A DNA stretch of 10,688 nucleotides from an uncultured Eubacteriales bacterium (GCA_934526185.1 CAKTAA010000071.1:1-10688); one strand, 5' to 3'; shown: positions 1 to 7,501, numbered from the stretch's first letter. Notes: generated by a model from the sequence alone, not told the origin. Numbers and translations: made by a program.

Positions 1-711
1 CTGATCCTTGCGAAGCTCAATGATGCGCAGACCGTCGGCAAACAGTGCATTGCCCACCGCCTTTACTGTTGAGGATTTACCTGTTCCCGCATCACCCGTC
101 AAAAGAATATTGGCAGCCGGTTTCCCCTCAAGCAGCGCCTTAGTATTGCTGATAATTACCTGCCGTTCTTCCTCGTAATCTACCAAATCGGAAAGCTCCG
201 TTGCATCGGGATGGTTCACCGGCACAATGCGGCACAACTCGTCCACGCAAAACATACGGTTTTTGGCGTAGATGCCGTATCCGCATCTGCCGATATTCTT
301 CACCCGGTACGCAAAGCATTCGGAAAGGTTTATACCACCCGAGGCAAACTCTGGGAGAAACCCTTCCCATTCAAGTGGCTGACGAAGTTGGATGGGGGTT
401 AGATCTGCTGCGGCCTGCAGGGTATTCAGCTCCTCTGCCGTACACTGCTTGATAGCGTCCGACACGGCTTGGCCGTTTCCGATAGTACGTAAAAAAACGT
501 TTTCGCTGTTTTCGCATATATCCTTTATGTATTCGGCAAGGTTGCCGCCGTTGGTGTGATAAAGGAGAGAAACAAATTCGGCATAGGCTCCCTCCGAGGG
601 GGAGTCAAGGTAGCTGTAAAGAGCAGAAAACACTTGATCTTTCAGCAGATCTCGGAAAACCGTCAGCGTTTGAAGACGGATTTTCAGGTGATAAAAATAT
701 GTTTTTTCCAT
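1..711 (-). CDS. AAA+-type ATPase, DUF815/COG2607-like (N-terminal 237 residues, cut by window edge)
   Basis: The frame is open without a stop from ATG at 711 to base 1, giving 237 residues, and it continues beyond the window. Residues 1 to about 160 form a helical N-terminal region (MEKTYFYHLKIRLQTL... ) with no motif I recognise. From about 175 the protein reads ELSDLVDYEEERQVIISNTKALLEG-type sequence followed by AANILLTGDAGTGKSSTVKAV. This contains a perfect Walker A, GDAGTGKS, at 206-213, then LRIIELRKDQ. This arrangement (YEEQ-like helix, short linker, Walker A, 'R-I-I-E-L-x-K' strand) fits the DUF815 P-loop ATPases of Firmicutes, which are typically about 400-450 residues with an uncharacterised N-terminal half. 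Walker B and the arginine finger lie outside the window. The start is joined to ilvD as TGATATG with no good ribosome binding site, so it is probably read by reinitiation. The cellular role is unknown. A link to BCAA synthesis is not shown by sequence. Confidence 0.8.
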   Translation of the reverse strand, partial: MEKTYFYHLKIRLQTLTVFRDLLKDQVFSALYSYLDSPSEGAYAEFVSLLYHTNGGNLAEYIKDICENSENVFLRTIGNGQAVSDAIKQCTAEELNTLQAAADLTPIQLRQPLEWEGFLPEFASGGINLSECFAYRVKNIGRCGYGIYAKNRMFCVDELCRIVPVNHPDATELSDLVDYEEERQVIISNTKALLEGKPAANILLTGDAGTGKSSTVKAVGNALFADGLRIIELRKDQ

Positions 712-712
712 A

Positions 713-2368
713 TCAGTTCAGAATTGCCCCCGAGGCTCCGCCGGATACCAACGCGGCATAACGCTTCAGATATCCAGAAAGTTCTTTTGTTTTAGGAACA
801 AAGCGTGCCATCCGTTCTTTCAGTTCCGCTTCGCTGAGCTTCAGCTCAATTGTGTTTCCCGGAATATCGATGCTGATAATATCGCCGTCTTTGATCACGC
901 CGATTGGCCCACCTGATGCAGCCTCAGGAGTTATATGGCCGACACAGGCGCCTCTGGTTGCACCGCTGAATCTGCCGTCCGTAATCAGGGCGACGCTGCC
1001 GCCGAGCCCCATTCCCATAATCGCCGAGGTGGGGTTGAGCATTTCACGCATGCCTGGGCCGCCCTTCGGACCTTCATATCGGATAACCAGAACATCCCCG
1101 GGGTTGATTTTCCCGGCGTTTATGGCTGCCTGTGCATCCTCTTCGCAGTCATACACTCTGGCAGGCCCCTCATGCACCAGCATTTCCGGCAGAACCGCCG
1201 AGCGCTTTACAACGCTGCCTTCGGGTGCAAGATTTCCGTGCAGCACGGCGATACCGCCGGTTTCGCTGTAGGGATTTTCGATCGGACGGATAACATTAGG
1301 ATTCCGGTTAACACAGCCTTCAATAACTTCGCCTATTGTTTTGCAGGCAACCGTTATGCAGTCGGTATGCAGAAGTCCTTTTTTATTCAGCTCGTTCATC
1401 ACCGCATAAACACCGCCCGCCTCGTCAAGCTCCTCAATATAGGTTCTGCCGGCAGGAGCCAGATGGCAGAGATTCGGTGTTCTTGCACTGATTTCATTGG
1501 CGATATTCAGATTGATTTCAACGCCGCATTCATGGGCAATGGCAGGCAGATGCAGCATACTGTTCGTAGAACATCCAAGTGCCATATCTACAGTCAGGGC
1601 ATTCATCAATGCGTCTTTTGTCATGATATCCCGGGGACGGATATCCTTCATTAAAAGCTCCATAACAGCCATTCCCGCATGCTTGGCAAGCTCGATACGG
1701 GCGGAATAGACGGCGGGGATTGTTCCGTTGCCGCGAAGTCCCATGCCTAATGCCTCTGTCAGGCAATTCATGGAATTGGCGGTATACATCCCCGAACAGG
1801 AGCCGCAGGTTGGGCAGGTTTTACATTCAAATTCTTTAAGCTTTTCCTCGGAGAGCTTACCGGCATGATAGGCGCCGACCGCTTCCGATATGGAGGAGAA
1901 GCTTGTTTTCGTACCGTCAACATGCCCCGCGAGCATAGGACCGCCGCTGACAAAGACGGTGGGAAGATTCAGCCTGGCCGCCGCCATCAGAAGCCCCGGT
2001 ACATTTTTGTCGCAGTTAGGCACCATGACGAGGGCGTCAAATCCATGCGCCAGTGCCATTGCTTCGGTGGAATCGGCAATCAGCTCCCGCGTGGCAAGGG
2101 AATATTTCATCCCTGTATGTCCCATGGCGATACCGTCGCAGACGGCGATAGCCGGAAAAACAACAGGCGTACCGCCGGCCATCGCTACACCAAGCTTTAC
2201 TGCGTCTACAATTTTATCAATGTTCATATGTCCCGGCACAATCTCGTTATAGGAACTTACTATTCCTATCAGCGGACGGCGTATTTCTTCATCAGTAAGG
2301 CCGAGCGCGTGATACAGCGCCCGGTGCGGCGCATTATGCGGTCCAATTTTTAATGAATCGCTTTTCAT
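713..2368 (-). CDS. ilvD: Dihydroxy-acid dehydratase
   Basis: Fe-S enzyme that dehydrates 2,3-dihydroxyisovalerate and 2,3-dihydroxy-3-methylvalerate to the 2-oxo acids of valine and isoleucine. From the chosen start it has 551 residues. Landmarks are PNCDK at 117-121 (cluster Cys119, Mg2+-site D120/K121), the cysteine-rich CKTCPTCGSCSGM segment with C191 as the conserved cluster ligand, and the C-terminal signature SGATRGACVGHI followed by PEAASGGPI. At the N-terminus it has NEIVPGH (41-47) rather than the TPCN motif of [2Fe-2S] members, and Cys77 in VCDGIAMGH, which points to the oxygen-sensitive [4Fe-4S]-type branch. The frame opens 7 codons earlier at 2389, but that ATG overlaps the GAAAGGAG ribosome binding site. 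The family start MKSDS at 2368 fits better. The stop is one base before the next gene's ATG. Confidence 0.96.
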   Translation of the reverse strand: MKSDSLKIGPHNAPHRALYHALGLTDEEIRRPLIGIVSSYNEIVPGHMNIDKIVDAVKLGVAMAGGTPVVFPAIAVCDGIAMGHTGMKYSLATRELIADSTEAMALAHGFDALVMVPNCDKNVPGLLMAAARLNLPTVFVSGGPMLAGHVDGTKTSFSSISEAVGAYHAGKLSEEKLKEFECKTCPTCGSCSGMYTANSMNCLTEALGMGLRGNGTIPAVYSARIELAKHAGMAVMELLMKDIRPRDIMTKDALMNALTVDMALGCSTNSMLHLPAIAHECGVEINLNIANEISARTPNLCHLAPAGRTYIEELDEAGGVYAVMNELNKKGLLHTDCITVACKTIGEVIEGCVNRNPNVIRPIENPYSETGGIAVLHGNLAPEGSVVKRSAVLPEMLVHEGPARVYDCEEDAQAAINAGKINPGDVLVIRYEGPKGGPGMREMLNPTSAIMGMGLGGSVALITDGRFSGATRGACVGHITPEAASGGPIGVIKDGDIISIDIPGNTIELKLSEAELKERMARFVPKTKELSGYLKRYAALVSGGASGAILN

Positions 2369-2609
2369 AGAAAATGAAACTCCTTTCATAGAGAGGAATG
2401 CGGTCGTAGCAGAGTATTTACCGGATCACTTCAAAGAGGGAAGCCTCCCAGAAAAAAACATCTTGGAAAAACTGCCACCGGAGCAATAAGCTTTCGCGCT
2501 TTCCGTAAAATATGGAAATTAGGAAACGATAGGGAGGCCTGATCTGTGATACCGAAATCTAAATCTGCCGGAGCGACGCTGAGGCTGTTTACACGTCAAA
2601 AGCCAAAAC
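2369..2609. other. Non-coding gap between ilvC and ilvD, possible structured leader
   Basis: No credible gene is present. On the minus strand AGGCCTCCC (2532-2540) can pair with GGGAGGCTT (2441-2449), giving 9 bp with one G-U and enclosing about 82 nt. Inside is an AAGC/GCTT stem with a GCGAAA loop (2488-2501) that can be extended imperfectly by flanking pairs. A T5 run follows at 2467-2471. I see no T-box core (AGGGTGGNACCGCG-like), no BCAA-rich leader peptide, and no well-spaced promoter. The right end of the ilvD mRNA leader carries a clear GAAAGGAG site (about 2380-2387). Confidence 0.5.
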
Positions 2610-3626
2610 TCAGTTATTGATCAACTTATCCTCATCGCTCCAGCTGTAAAGCTTGCGGATATCTTCACCTACGACCTCAGAAGGATGCTCAGAGGCAAGC
2701 TTGCGCATAGCGTTGAAGTGAACCTGCGAGCCTGCAGAGGACATGTCAAGAAGGAAGTCCTTGGCAAAGGTACCGTCCTGAATATCCTTGAGAATTTTTT
2801 TCATGGTTTTCTTGGTTTCTTCTGTAATAATTTTGGGACCGGTAATGTAATCACCGTATTCAGCGGTGTTGGAAATCGAATACCTCATACCGGAAAAACC
2901 GCTTTGATAAATCAGGTCAACAATCAGTTTCATTTCGTGAATACACTCAAAATAAGCGTTTCTCGGATCGTAACCGGCTTCCACAAGAGTCTCAAAGCCT
3001 GCCTGCATCAACGCGCATACACCGCCGCACAGTACGGCCTGCTCACCGAAGAGATCCGTTTCGGTCTCAGTACGGAAATTGGTTTCGAGAACACCGGCGC
3101 GTGCGCCGCCGATGCCGAGAGCGTAAGCCAGGCCGATATCCCATGCGTCTCCGGTCGCATCCTGTTCAACGGCAATCAGGCACGGGACACCTTTACCGGC
3201 TTGGTACTCGCTTCTTACGGTGTGGCCGGGACCTTTAGGCGCAATCATGATAACGTTTACATTTTTCGGCGGCTTGATGCAGCCGAAATGGATGTTGAAG
3301 CCGTGGGCAAAGGCAAGCGTTTTGCCTTCCGTCAAATTAGGCTCAATGCTTTCCTTGTAGAGCGCTGCCTGCTTTTCATCGTTAATCAGAATCATAATAA
3401 TATCGGCAGCCTTTGCAGCTTCCGCGGATGTCATAACCTGAAGTCCCTGACTTTCCGCTTTCGCCCAACTTTTGCTGCCCTCATAAAGGCCGACAATTAC
3501 ATGGACGCCGCTGTCCTTTAAATTGAGTGCATGGGCGTGTCCCTGAGATCCGTAGCCGATAATAGCGACGGTTTTTCCGTTCAATTTCTGGAGATCGCAA
3601 TCCTGCTGATAAAAAATTCTTGCCAT
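2610..3626 (-). CDS. ilvC: Ketol-acid reductoisomerase (class I)
   Basis: Mg2+-dependent alkyl migration and NAD(P)H reduction of acetolactate or acetohydroxybutyrate to the 2,3-dihydroxy acids. The 338-residue class I protein has a Rossmann domain with GYGSQGHAHALNL at 24-36, catalytic-region His108 in FAHGFN, and the GPGHTVR motif at 132-138. The knotted C-terminal domain carries the metal ligands D191 and E195 (DLFGEQ), with E227 and E231 in FECIHE. The cofactor loop after strand beta-2 reads GLYEGSKSW (46-54). It keeps both serines but has Tyr-Glu where many NADPH-using enzymes have Arg-Lys. The ATG follows AAAGAGGTAGGG at normal spacing, 31 nt after ilvN. The stop is followed by a 241-nt gap with no convincing terminator. 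Confidence 0.97.
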   Translation of the reverse strand: MARIFYQQDCDLQKLNGKTVAIIGYGSQGHAHALNLKDSGVHVIVGLYEGSKSWAKAESQGLQVMTSAEAAKAADIIMILINDEKQAALYKESIEPNLTEGKTLAFAHGFNIHFGCIKPPKNVNVIMIAPKGPGHTVRSEYQAGKGVPCLIAVEQDATGDAWDIGLAYALGIGGARAGVLETNFRTETETDLFGEQAVLCGGVCALMQAGFETLVEAGYDPRNAYFECIHEMKLIVDLIYQSGFSGMRYSISNTAEYGDYITGPKIITEETKKTMKKILKDIQDGTFAKDFLLDMSSAGSQVHFNAMRKLASEHPSEVVGEDIRKLYSWSDEDKLINN

Positions 3627-3657
3627 AATACCCTACCTCTTTCTGAATATTAGTATT

Positions 3658-4164
3658 TTATAAGTTTGTGACTTTTCTGATGGTTGAACTGCCTTTTTCA
3701 AGGGATACACTGCCGGTACGGCAAATTTCGAGTATGTTGTAGTCGCGCATGAGGTTGATGAAATCATCTATGCGTCTGCTGTCACCGGTGAGTTGGAAAA
3801 TAATGGCGTCTTTGGAGTAATCCACGGTTTTGGCATCAAAGGCATCCGCCGCCGCGCGTATGTCGCTGCGGCACAGGGGATCGTTCTGCATTTTTATCAG
3901 CATCAGCTCACAGCTTACGGAGTTTTCACTTTCCAGCTCCTTGATGGAGCAGACATCGGGAAGCTTGTACAGCTGATTGACAAGCTGTTGCTTGTTGGAT
4001 TCATCTCCGTCAAAAATAACGGTAATGCGCGAATACATATGTGATTCGGTTTCGCTGACTGTCAGGGCGCTGATATTAAACTGCCTGCGGCGAAACATAC
4101 TGGTTACCCGGTTCAGGACGCCGAACTGGTTTCGGACCAGCACTGCTACGGTATATCGGTTCAT
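3658..4164 (-). CDS. ilvN: Acetolactate synthase small (regulatory) subunit
   Basis: Binds IlvB, stimulates it and gives valine feedback control. The 168-residue protein has an N-terminal ACT domain (about 3-75, with LVRNQFGVLNRVTSMFRRR and FNISALTVSETE typical of the ligand interface). A C-terminal ALS_ss domain (about 85-160) ends in EICRTGSVSLEKG, equivalent to the family's usual 'ARTG..AL.RG' motif. Length matches the common ~160-175-residue class. I chose the ATG at 4164, one base after the ilvB stop (TGATATG). A GTG at 4173 would add MTD, but the nearest AAAGG would then be only 3 nt away. No strong ribosome binding site is present, so translation probably depends on ribosomes terminating on ilvB, which would suit a fixed subunit ratio. 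The symbol ilvH would be equally acceptable. Confidence 0.95.
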   Translation of the reverse strand: MNRYTVAVLVRNQFGVLNRVTSMFRRRQFNISALTVSETESHMYSRITVIFDGDESNKQQLVNQLYKLPDVCSIKELESENSVSCELMLIKMQNDPLCRSDIRAAADAFDAKTVDYSKDAIIFQLTGDSRRIDDFINLMRDYNILEICRTGSVSLEKGSSTIRKVTNL

Positions 4165-4165
4165 A

Positions 4166-5833
4166 TCAGTCACCAGCCTTTACAATGATATCGTCCATGG
4201 AACCGCCGGGAGGCAGCATGGGCAGAACAAATTCGTCTTTATTGATAGTACAGTCAATTACATACGGTCCTTCGGCACGAAAGGCAGCGGTCAACGCGCG
4301 GTCAAGCTCTTCGAGTGTGGAGGCCCTTTCGCCATCGGCCCCGAAATCCTTTGCAAGACCGATAAAATCGGTCTTTCTGTCAAGCACGGTATTGGAATAG
4401 TGTTTGTCAAAAAACAAAGTCTGCCACTGCCGTACCATCCCCAGTACACCGTTGTTCATGATGAGAATGACTATGGGGACGTTATAGCTGACTGCGGTGG
4501 CAAGCTCATTGAGACACATTCCGAAGCTGCCGTCACCGGTTATGAGAACGCTTCGTTCCTCTGTGCCGAAGGCTGCGCCGATAGCAGCGCCCAGACCGAA
4601 GCCCATAGTGCCGAGTCCGCCGCTGGAGACAAAACGGCGGCTTTTTTGAAAGCATAGATTTTGAGCTGCCCACATTTGATGCTGACCGACATCGGTAGCG
4701 ACTGCCGTGTTATCCCCCAAATGCCTGTTGAGCGTCAGAATGACATTGCGGGGGGTGAGCCCTTTGCGGTTGTCGGAATAATCGTTTTCTTTTTTCTGAA
4801 AATCCGCTATCTTTTTTTGCCACTCAGGATGTTCTGCTTTGTCAATCAGCAGCAGGAGCTTTTGCAGTGTCTGTTTGATGTCTCCCCGCAGACCGTGAAC
4901 AGAAGCGACCGTTTTTGAAAGCTCAGAACCATCAATGTCGATGTGAACAATTTTAGCTTTTTTTGCGAATGCCGCGCGGTTTCCGGTGGCGCGGTCGTTA
5001 AAGCGCACACCGAGAGAAACAATCAGGTCCGCATTGTGCATAGCCATTGAGGACGCATAATGCCCGTGCATTCCCTGCATGCCTAAAAAGCGGGGGTGGT
5101 TTGTAGGAATGCCCGACAATCCCATCAGCGAGCAGCCTATCGGTGCGTCAATCTTTTCGGCAAGAGCGAGCATTTCCGCCTGTGCGCCGCTTGCAATCGT
5201 GCCGCCGCCAAAATAAAGATAGGGCTGCTGTGAAGCGTTGATAGCGGCGGCAGCTTCATCAATGCGAATTTCTTTTGCTGCAAATGTGCTGTCGGGTATT
5301 ACGGGAGGAACTGATGTATATTCGCACTTTGCGATCTGCACGTCTTTGGGCACATCAATAAGAACAGGGCCCGGTCTGCCAGAAAGAGCAAGCTGAAAAG
5401 CCTCTCTTATGGTATCGGCAAGCTGGTTAACGGAACCGACGAAGTAGTTGTGCTTTGTAATAGGCAATGTGATACCGGTGATGTCAATTTCCTGAAAACT
5501 GTCCGTTCCTATTTGGGTAGTCGGCACATTTCCGCATATGGCTACCAGCGGGACAGAATCCAGATATGCGGTGGCAATGCCTGTTACGAGATTGGTGGCG
5601 CCCGGTCCCGATGTGGATATGACAACACCGGCCTTTCCCGTGGTTCTTGCATAACCGTCCGCTGCATGTGCGGCTCCCTGTTCGTGAGCTGTCAAAATAT
5701 GTTTGATTTCATTCTGATATTTATACAAGGAGTCGTAAACATTCAGGATCTGACCGCCCGGATAACCGAATACAACATCGCAGCCTTGCTCAATCAATGT
5801 TTTGACTATAATATCTGCGCCGGATAATAGCAT
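4166..5833 (-). CDS. ilvB: Acetolactate synthase large (catalytic) subunit
   Basis: ThDP- and FAD-dependent condensation of two pyruvates to 2-acetolactate, or pyruvate plus 2-oxobutyrate to 2-aceto-2-hydroxybutyrate. It is the shared first step of valine/leucine and isoleucine synthesis. The 555 residues show three domains: an N-terminal PYR domain with the catalytic Glu (E51 in HEQGAAHAADGYAR), a central FAD/Rossmann-like domain (about 190-330), and a C-terminal PP domain. The PP domain carries the ThDP motif GDGSF (433-437) ending in NN (460-461). MVRQWQ (466-471) is the region associated with herbicide binding and the active site in AHAS, which separates it from the catabolic, FAD-independent AlsS type, as does the adjacent regulatory subunit gene. 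The ATG is 7 nt after AAGGAG, which lies in the last leuB codons, and the leuB stop is 4 nt away. Confidence 0.97.
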   Translation of the reverse strand: MLLSGADIIVKTLIEQGCDVVFGYPGGQILNVYDSLYKYQNEIKHILTAHEQGAAHAADGYARTTGKAGVVISTSGPGATNLVTGIATAYLDSVPLVAICGNVPTTQIGTDSFQEIDITGITLPITKHNYFVGSVNQLADTIREAFQLALSGRPGPVLIDVPKDVQIAKCEYTSVPPVIPDSTFAAKEIRIDEAAAAINASQQPYLYFGGGTIASGAQAEMLALAEKIDAPIGCSLMGLSGIPTNHPRFLGMQGMHGHYASSMAMHNADLIVSLGVRFNDRATGNRAAFAKKAKIVHIDIDGSELSKTVASVHGLRGDIKQTLQKLLLLIDKAEHPEWQKKIADFQKKENDYSDNRKGLTPRNVILTLNRHLGDNTAVATDVGQHQMWAAQNLCFQKSRRFVSSGGLGTMGFGLGAAIGAAFGTEERSVLITGDGSFGMCLNELATAVSYNVPIVILIMNNGVLGMVRQWQTLFFDKHYSNTVLDRKTDFIGLAKDFGADGERASTLEELDRALTAAFRAEGPYVIDCTINKDEFVLPMLPPGGSMDDIIVKAGD

Positions 5834-5837
5834 CCTC

Positions 5838-6935
5838 TCACTCCTTTTTTAAGTTATCGATGATAAGCTTTCCGCATTCGCTGCAGCTTACCTTTCTACA
5901 TTTTTCAGCCTCGGCGGGATCAGAAGGCATAATATCCGCCGTTCTGAAGCCTTTATCGAGCATAGCGGATACTGCTTTTTCGATACAGTCTGCCTCATCT
6001 GTCATGTCAAAGCTGTATCGCAGCATCATAGCGGCGGAAAGAACGGTTCCGACAGGATTCGCAAGATTTTTACCCGCGATATCAGGGGCGGATCCATGAA
6101 TAGGCTCGTAAAGTCCGCACGCGGCGGAACCCAAGCTTGAGGAGGGAATCATACCGATAGAGCCGGTAATCATAGAGGCCTCGTCGGAGAGAATATCACC
6201 AAACATATTTTCGGTAACGATAACGTCAAACTGAGCGGGATTTTTAACAATCTGCATGGCGCAGTTGTCAACGAGCATATCAGAAAGAGAGACATCAGGA
6301 TATGCTTCAGCCAAACGGTGTATCACATTTTTCCATAGACGGCTGGAATCAAGAACATTGCTTTTTTCTACTGAGCATAAGCGCTTGTTTCTTTTTCGGG
6401 CTGTTTCAAAGCCAATTCTGCCGATGCGTTCAATTTCCGCTTCACTGTAGGTGAGAACGTCGGTCGCCAGAAATTTGCCGTTCACTTCTTCGGTTTTGTG
6501 TTCTCCAAAATAGATACCGCCGGTCAGCTCCCTGATGATAACAAAATCAATTCCCTTATCAACAATGGATTTTTTCAGAGGGGACGCGGAGGCGAGCTGA
6601 GGCCAGATTTTGGCGGGGCGTATGTTGCTGTAAACGCCCATGCCTGCGCGAAGACGAAGCAGCCCCTTTTCTGGACGCATATCTCCCGGAATGTCGTTCC
6701 ATTTATCGCCGCCTACCGCTCCTAAAAGTACGCTGTCCGCTTTTATGCATTTCAGAAGCATTTCATCGGGCAGAGGATTTCCCCATTTGTCAATGGCGCA
6801 ACCGCCCATGTCGATATCCGTGTATTGAAAGGAATGGCCGTAAAGGCCGGCAATTTTGTCCAGTACGGAGAGAGCCTGCTCTATGATTTCAGGGCCAATG
6901 CCGTCACCCCTGATGACTGCAATGTTTTTATTCAT
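5838..6935 (-). CDS. leuB: 3-isopropylmalate dehydrogenase
   Basis: Oxidatively decarboxylates 3-isopropylmalate to 2-oxoisocaproate with NAD+ and Mg2+/Mn2+. The 365-residue protein is a beta-decarboxylating dehydrogenase: GDGIGPE at 10-16, substrate arginines around 94-106 and RELTGGIYFG at 135-144. The catalytic Lys is in VEKSNVL (K191) and the metal-binding signature NMFGDILSDEAS is at 243-254. The cofactor-binding EPIHGSAPDIAGK segment is at 277-289. The start is set by AAAGGAGG upstream of the ATG at 6935, which overlaps the leuD stop (ATGA). A frame 13 codons longer is open but only covers leuD sequence. The tail has a small cysteine cluster (C346, C351, C354) that I would not expect to be catalytic. 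The last codons carry the ilvB ribosome binding site. Confidence 0.97.
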   Translation of the reverse strand: MNKNIAVIRGDGIGPEIIEQALSVLDKIAGLYGHSFQYTDIDMGGCAIDKWGNPLPDEMLLKCIKADSVLLGAVGGDKWNDIPGDMRPEKGLLRLRAGMGVYSNIRPAKIWPQLASASPLKKSIVDKGIDFVIIRELTGGIYFGEHKTEEVNGKFLATDVLTYSEAEIERIGRIGFETARKRNKRLCSVEKSNVLDSSRLWKNVIHRLAEAYPDVSLSDMLVDNCAMQIVKNPAQFDVIVTENMFGDILSDEASMITGSIGMIPSSSLGSAACGLYEPIHGSAPDIAGKNLANPVGTVLSAAMMLRYSFDMTDEADCIEKAVSAMLDKGFRTADIMPSDPAEAEKCRKVSCSECGKLIIDNLKKE

Positions 6936-7423
6936 TTTATTTCCTCCTTTAGGGAGGCCAGCAGCCCGCCGCATTTTATAATATTTTGAATAAAGAGAGG
7001 GAAGGGCTGCGCCATATAGATTTTACCAGAGGTGATATCGGTAATTTTACCGGTATTAAAATCTACCCGTACTTCATCACCTGATGAAATGGCTTCCGCC
7101 GCATCCGGACACTCCAGAATGGGAAGACCGATATTGATAGCGTTGCGGTAAAAGATTCTTGCAAAGCTTTTGGCAATCACGCAGCCCACGCCGCAGGTTT
7201 TGATAACCAGCGGCGCGTGCTCACGCGAGGAGCCGCAGCCGAAGTTCCATCCGGCAACAATGACATCGCCCTTTTGCACCTGCTTTACAAATCCGGAATC
7301 AATATCCTCCATGCAGTGAAGCGCCAGCTCTTCTGCATGGGGCGTGTTCAGATAACGTGCGGGTATGATAACATCGGTGTCAACATTATCAGAATATTTA
7401 AAAGCTTTTCCCTGAGTGTCCAT
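6932..7423 (-). CDS. leuD: 3-isopropylmalate dehydratase small subunit
   Basis: Swivelling-domain partner of LeuC in isopropylmalate isomerase. From the chosen start the protein is 163 residues, the normal length for this class, and opens with MDTQGKAFKYSDNVDTDVI. DNVDTD (12-17) followed by IPARYLN (20-26) is the conserved substrate-binding start of the family, and GCGSSREHAP (62-71) is the hallmark active-site loop. FYRNAINIGLP (91-101) is also typical. An in-frame ATG at 7435 (167 residues) is the alternative start, and it sits closer to the ribosome binding site across the hairpin at 7437-7455. A longer frame opening with TTG at 7504 adds residues that do not look like LeuD. The stop overlaps the leuB start as ATGA. 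The start site is the least certain of the operon. Confidence 0.95.
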   Translation of the reverse strand: MDTQGKAFKYSDNVDTDVIIPARYLNTPHAEELALHCMEDIDSGFVKQVQKGDVIVAGWNFGCGSSREHAPLVIKTCGVGCVIAKSFARIFYRNAINIGLPILECPDAAEAISSGDEVRVDFNTGKITDITSGKIYMAQPFPLFIQNIIKCGGLLASLKEEIK

Positions 7424-7501
7424 TTTTATGACCATGGCTTTCGTGCAGCGAAAGCTTCCTTTTTGTGGAATTGGGACTGGAGTGCGCGTCAGATTTTGCG
7501 G
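7420..7501 (-). repeat. Downstream copy of the direct repeat, carrying the leuD initiation region
   Basis: This block aligns with 7561-7647 and contains the probable leuD ribosome binding site (AAAAAGGA, 7457-7464), a hairpin and both candidate leuD ATGs (7435 and 7423). In this copy the left arm of the upstream copy's hairpin is degraded (CACAAAAAGG in place of GTGAAAGG). A different hairpin forms instead, using the right-hand half. Confidence 0.6.
7437..7455 (-). other. Perfect 7-bp hairpin between the leuD ribosome binding site and its start
   Basis: GCTTTCG-CTGCA-CGAAAGC (minus strand) folds into a perfect 7-bp stem with a 5-nt loop. AAAAAGGA lies just before it (7457-7464) and ATG just after it (7433-7435). 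Unfolded, the distance from ribosome binding site to ATG is about 21 nt, too long for normal initiation. Folded, the two are brought within a few nucleotides. Confidence 0.5.

Noticed and set aside
140..370. 76-codon minus-strand frame near the left edge
   Set aside because: It lies in another frame inside the ATPase gene, which is open through the whole stretch and has a clear Walker A motif.
935..1654. 239-codon plus-strand open frame
   Set aside because: It lies wholly antisense to ilvD, has no recognisable domain, and its composition is what the codon use of ilvD would produce on the other strand.
2426..2461. Minus-strand 11-residue frame (MFFSGRLPSLK) in the ilvD leader as an attenuator peptide
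   Set aside because: It has no ribosome binding site and no run of Leu, Ile or Val codons, with only two Leu in total.
2467..2510. Hairpin plus T-run after ilvC as an intrinsic terminator
   Set aside because: The stem is short and interrupted, and five bases separate it from the T5 run. It is unlikely to stop transcription efficiently.
2369..2609. T-box riboswitch before ilvD
   Set aside because: I looked for the conserved AGGGTGGNACCGCG-like core on the minus strand and did not find it, nor a matching terminator/antiterminator pair.
2685..3521. 278-codon plus-strand open frame
   Set aside because: Fully antisense to ilvC, whose motifs are all intact. No ribosome binding site or family resemblance.
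3977..4657. 226-codon plus-strand open frame spanning the ilvN-ilvB junction
   Set aside because: Antisense to two well-supported genes and shows only low-complexity codon-shadow composition.
6936..6974. Upstream in-frame start for LeuB adding 13 residues
   Set aside because: The extension overlaps leuD codons and does not resemble LeuB. The ATG at 6935 has a clear AAAGGAGG site and the usual family N-terminus.
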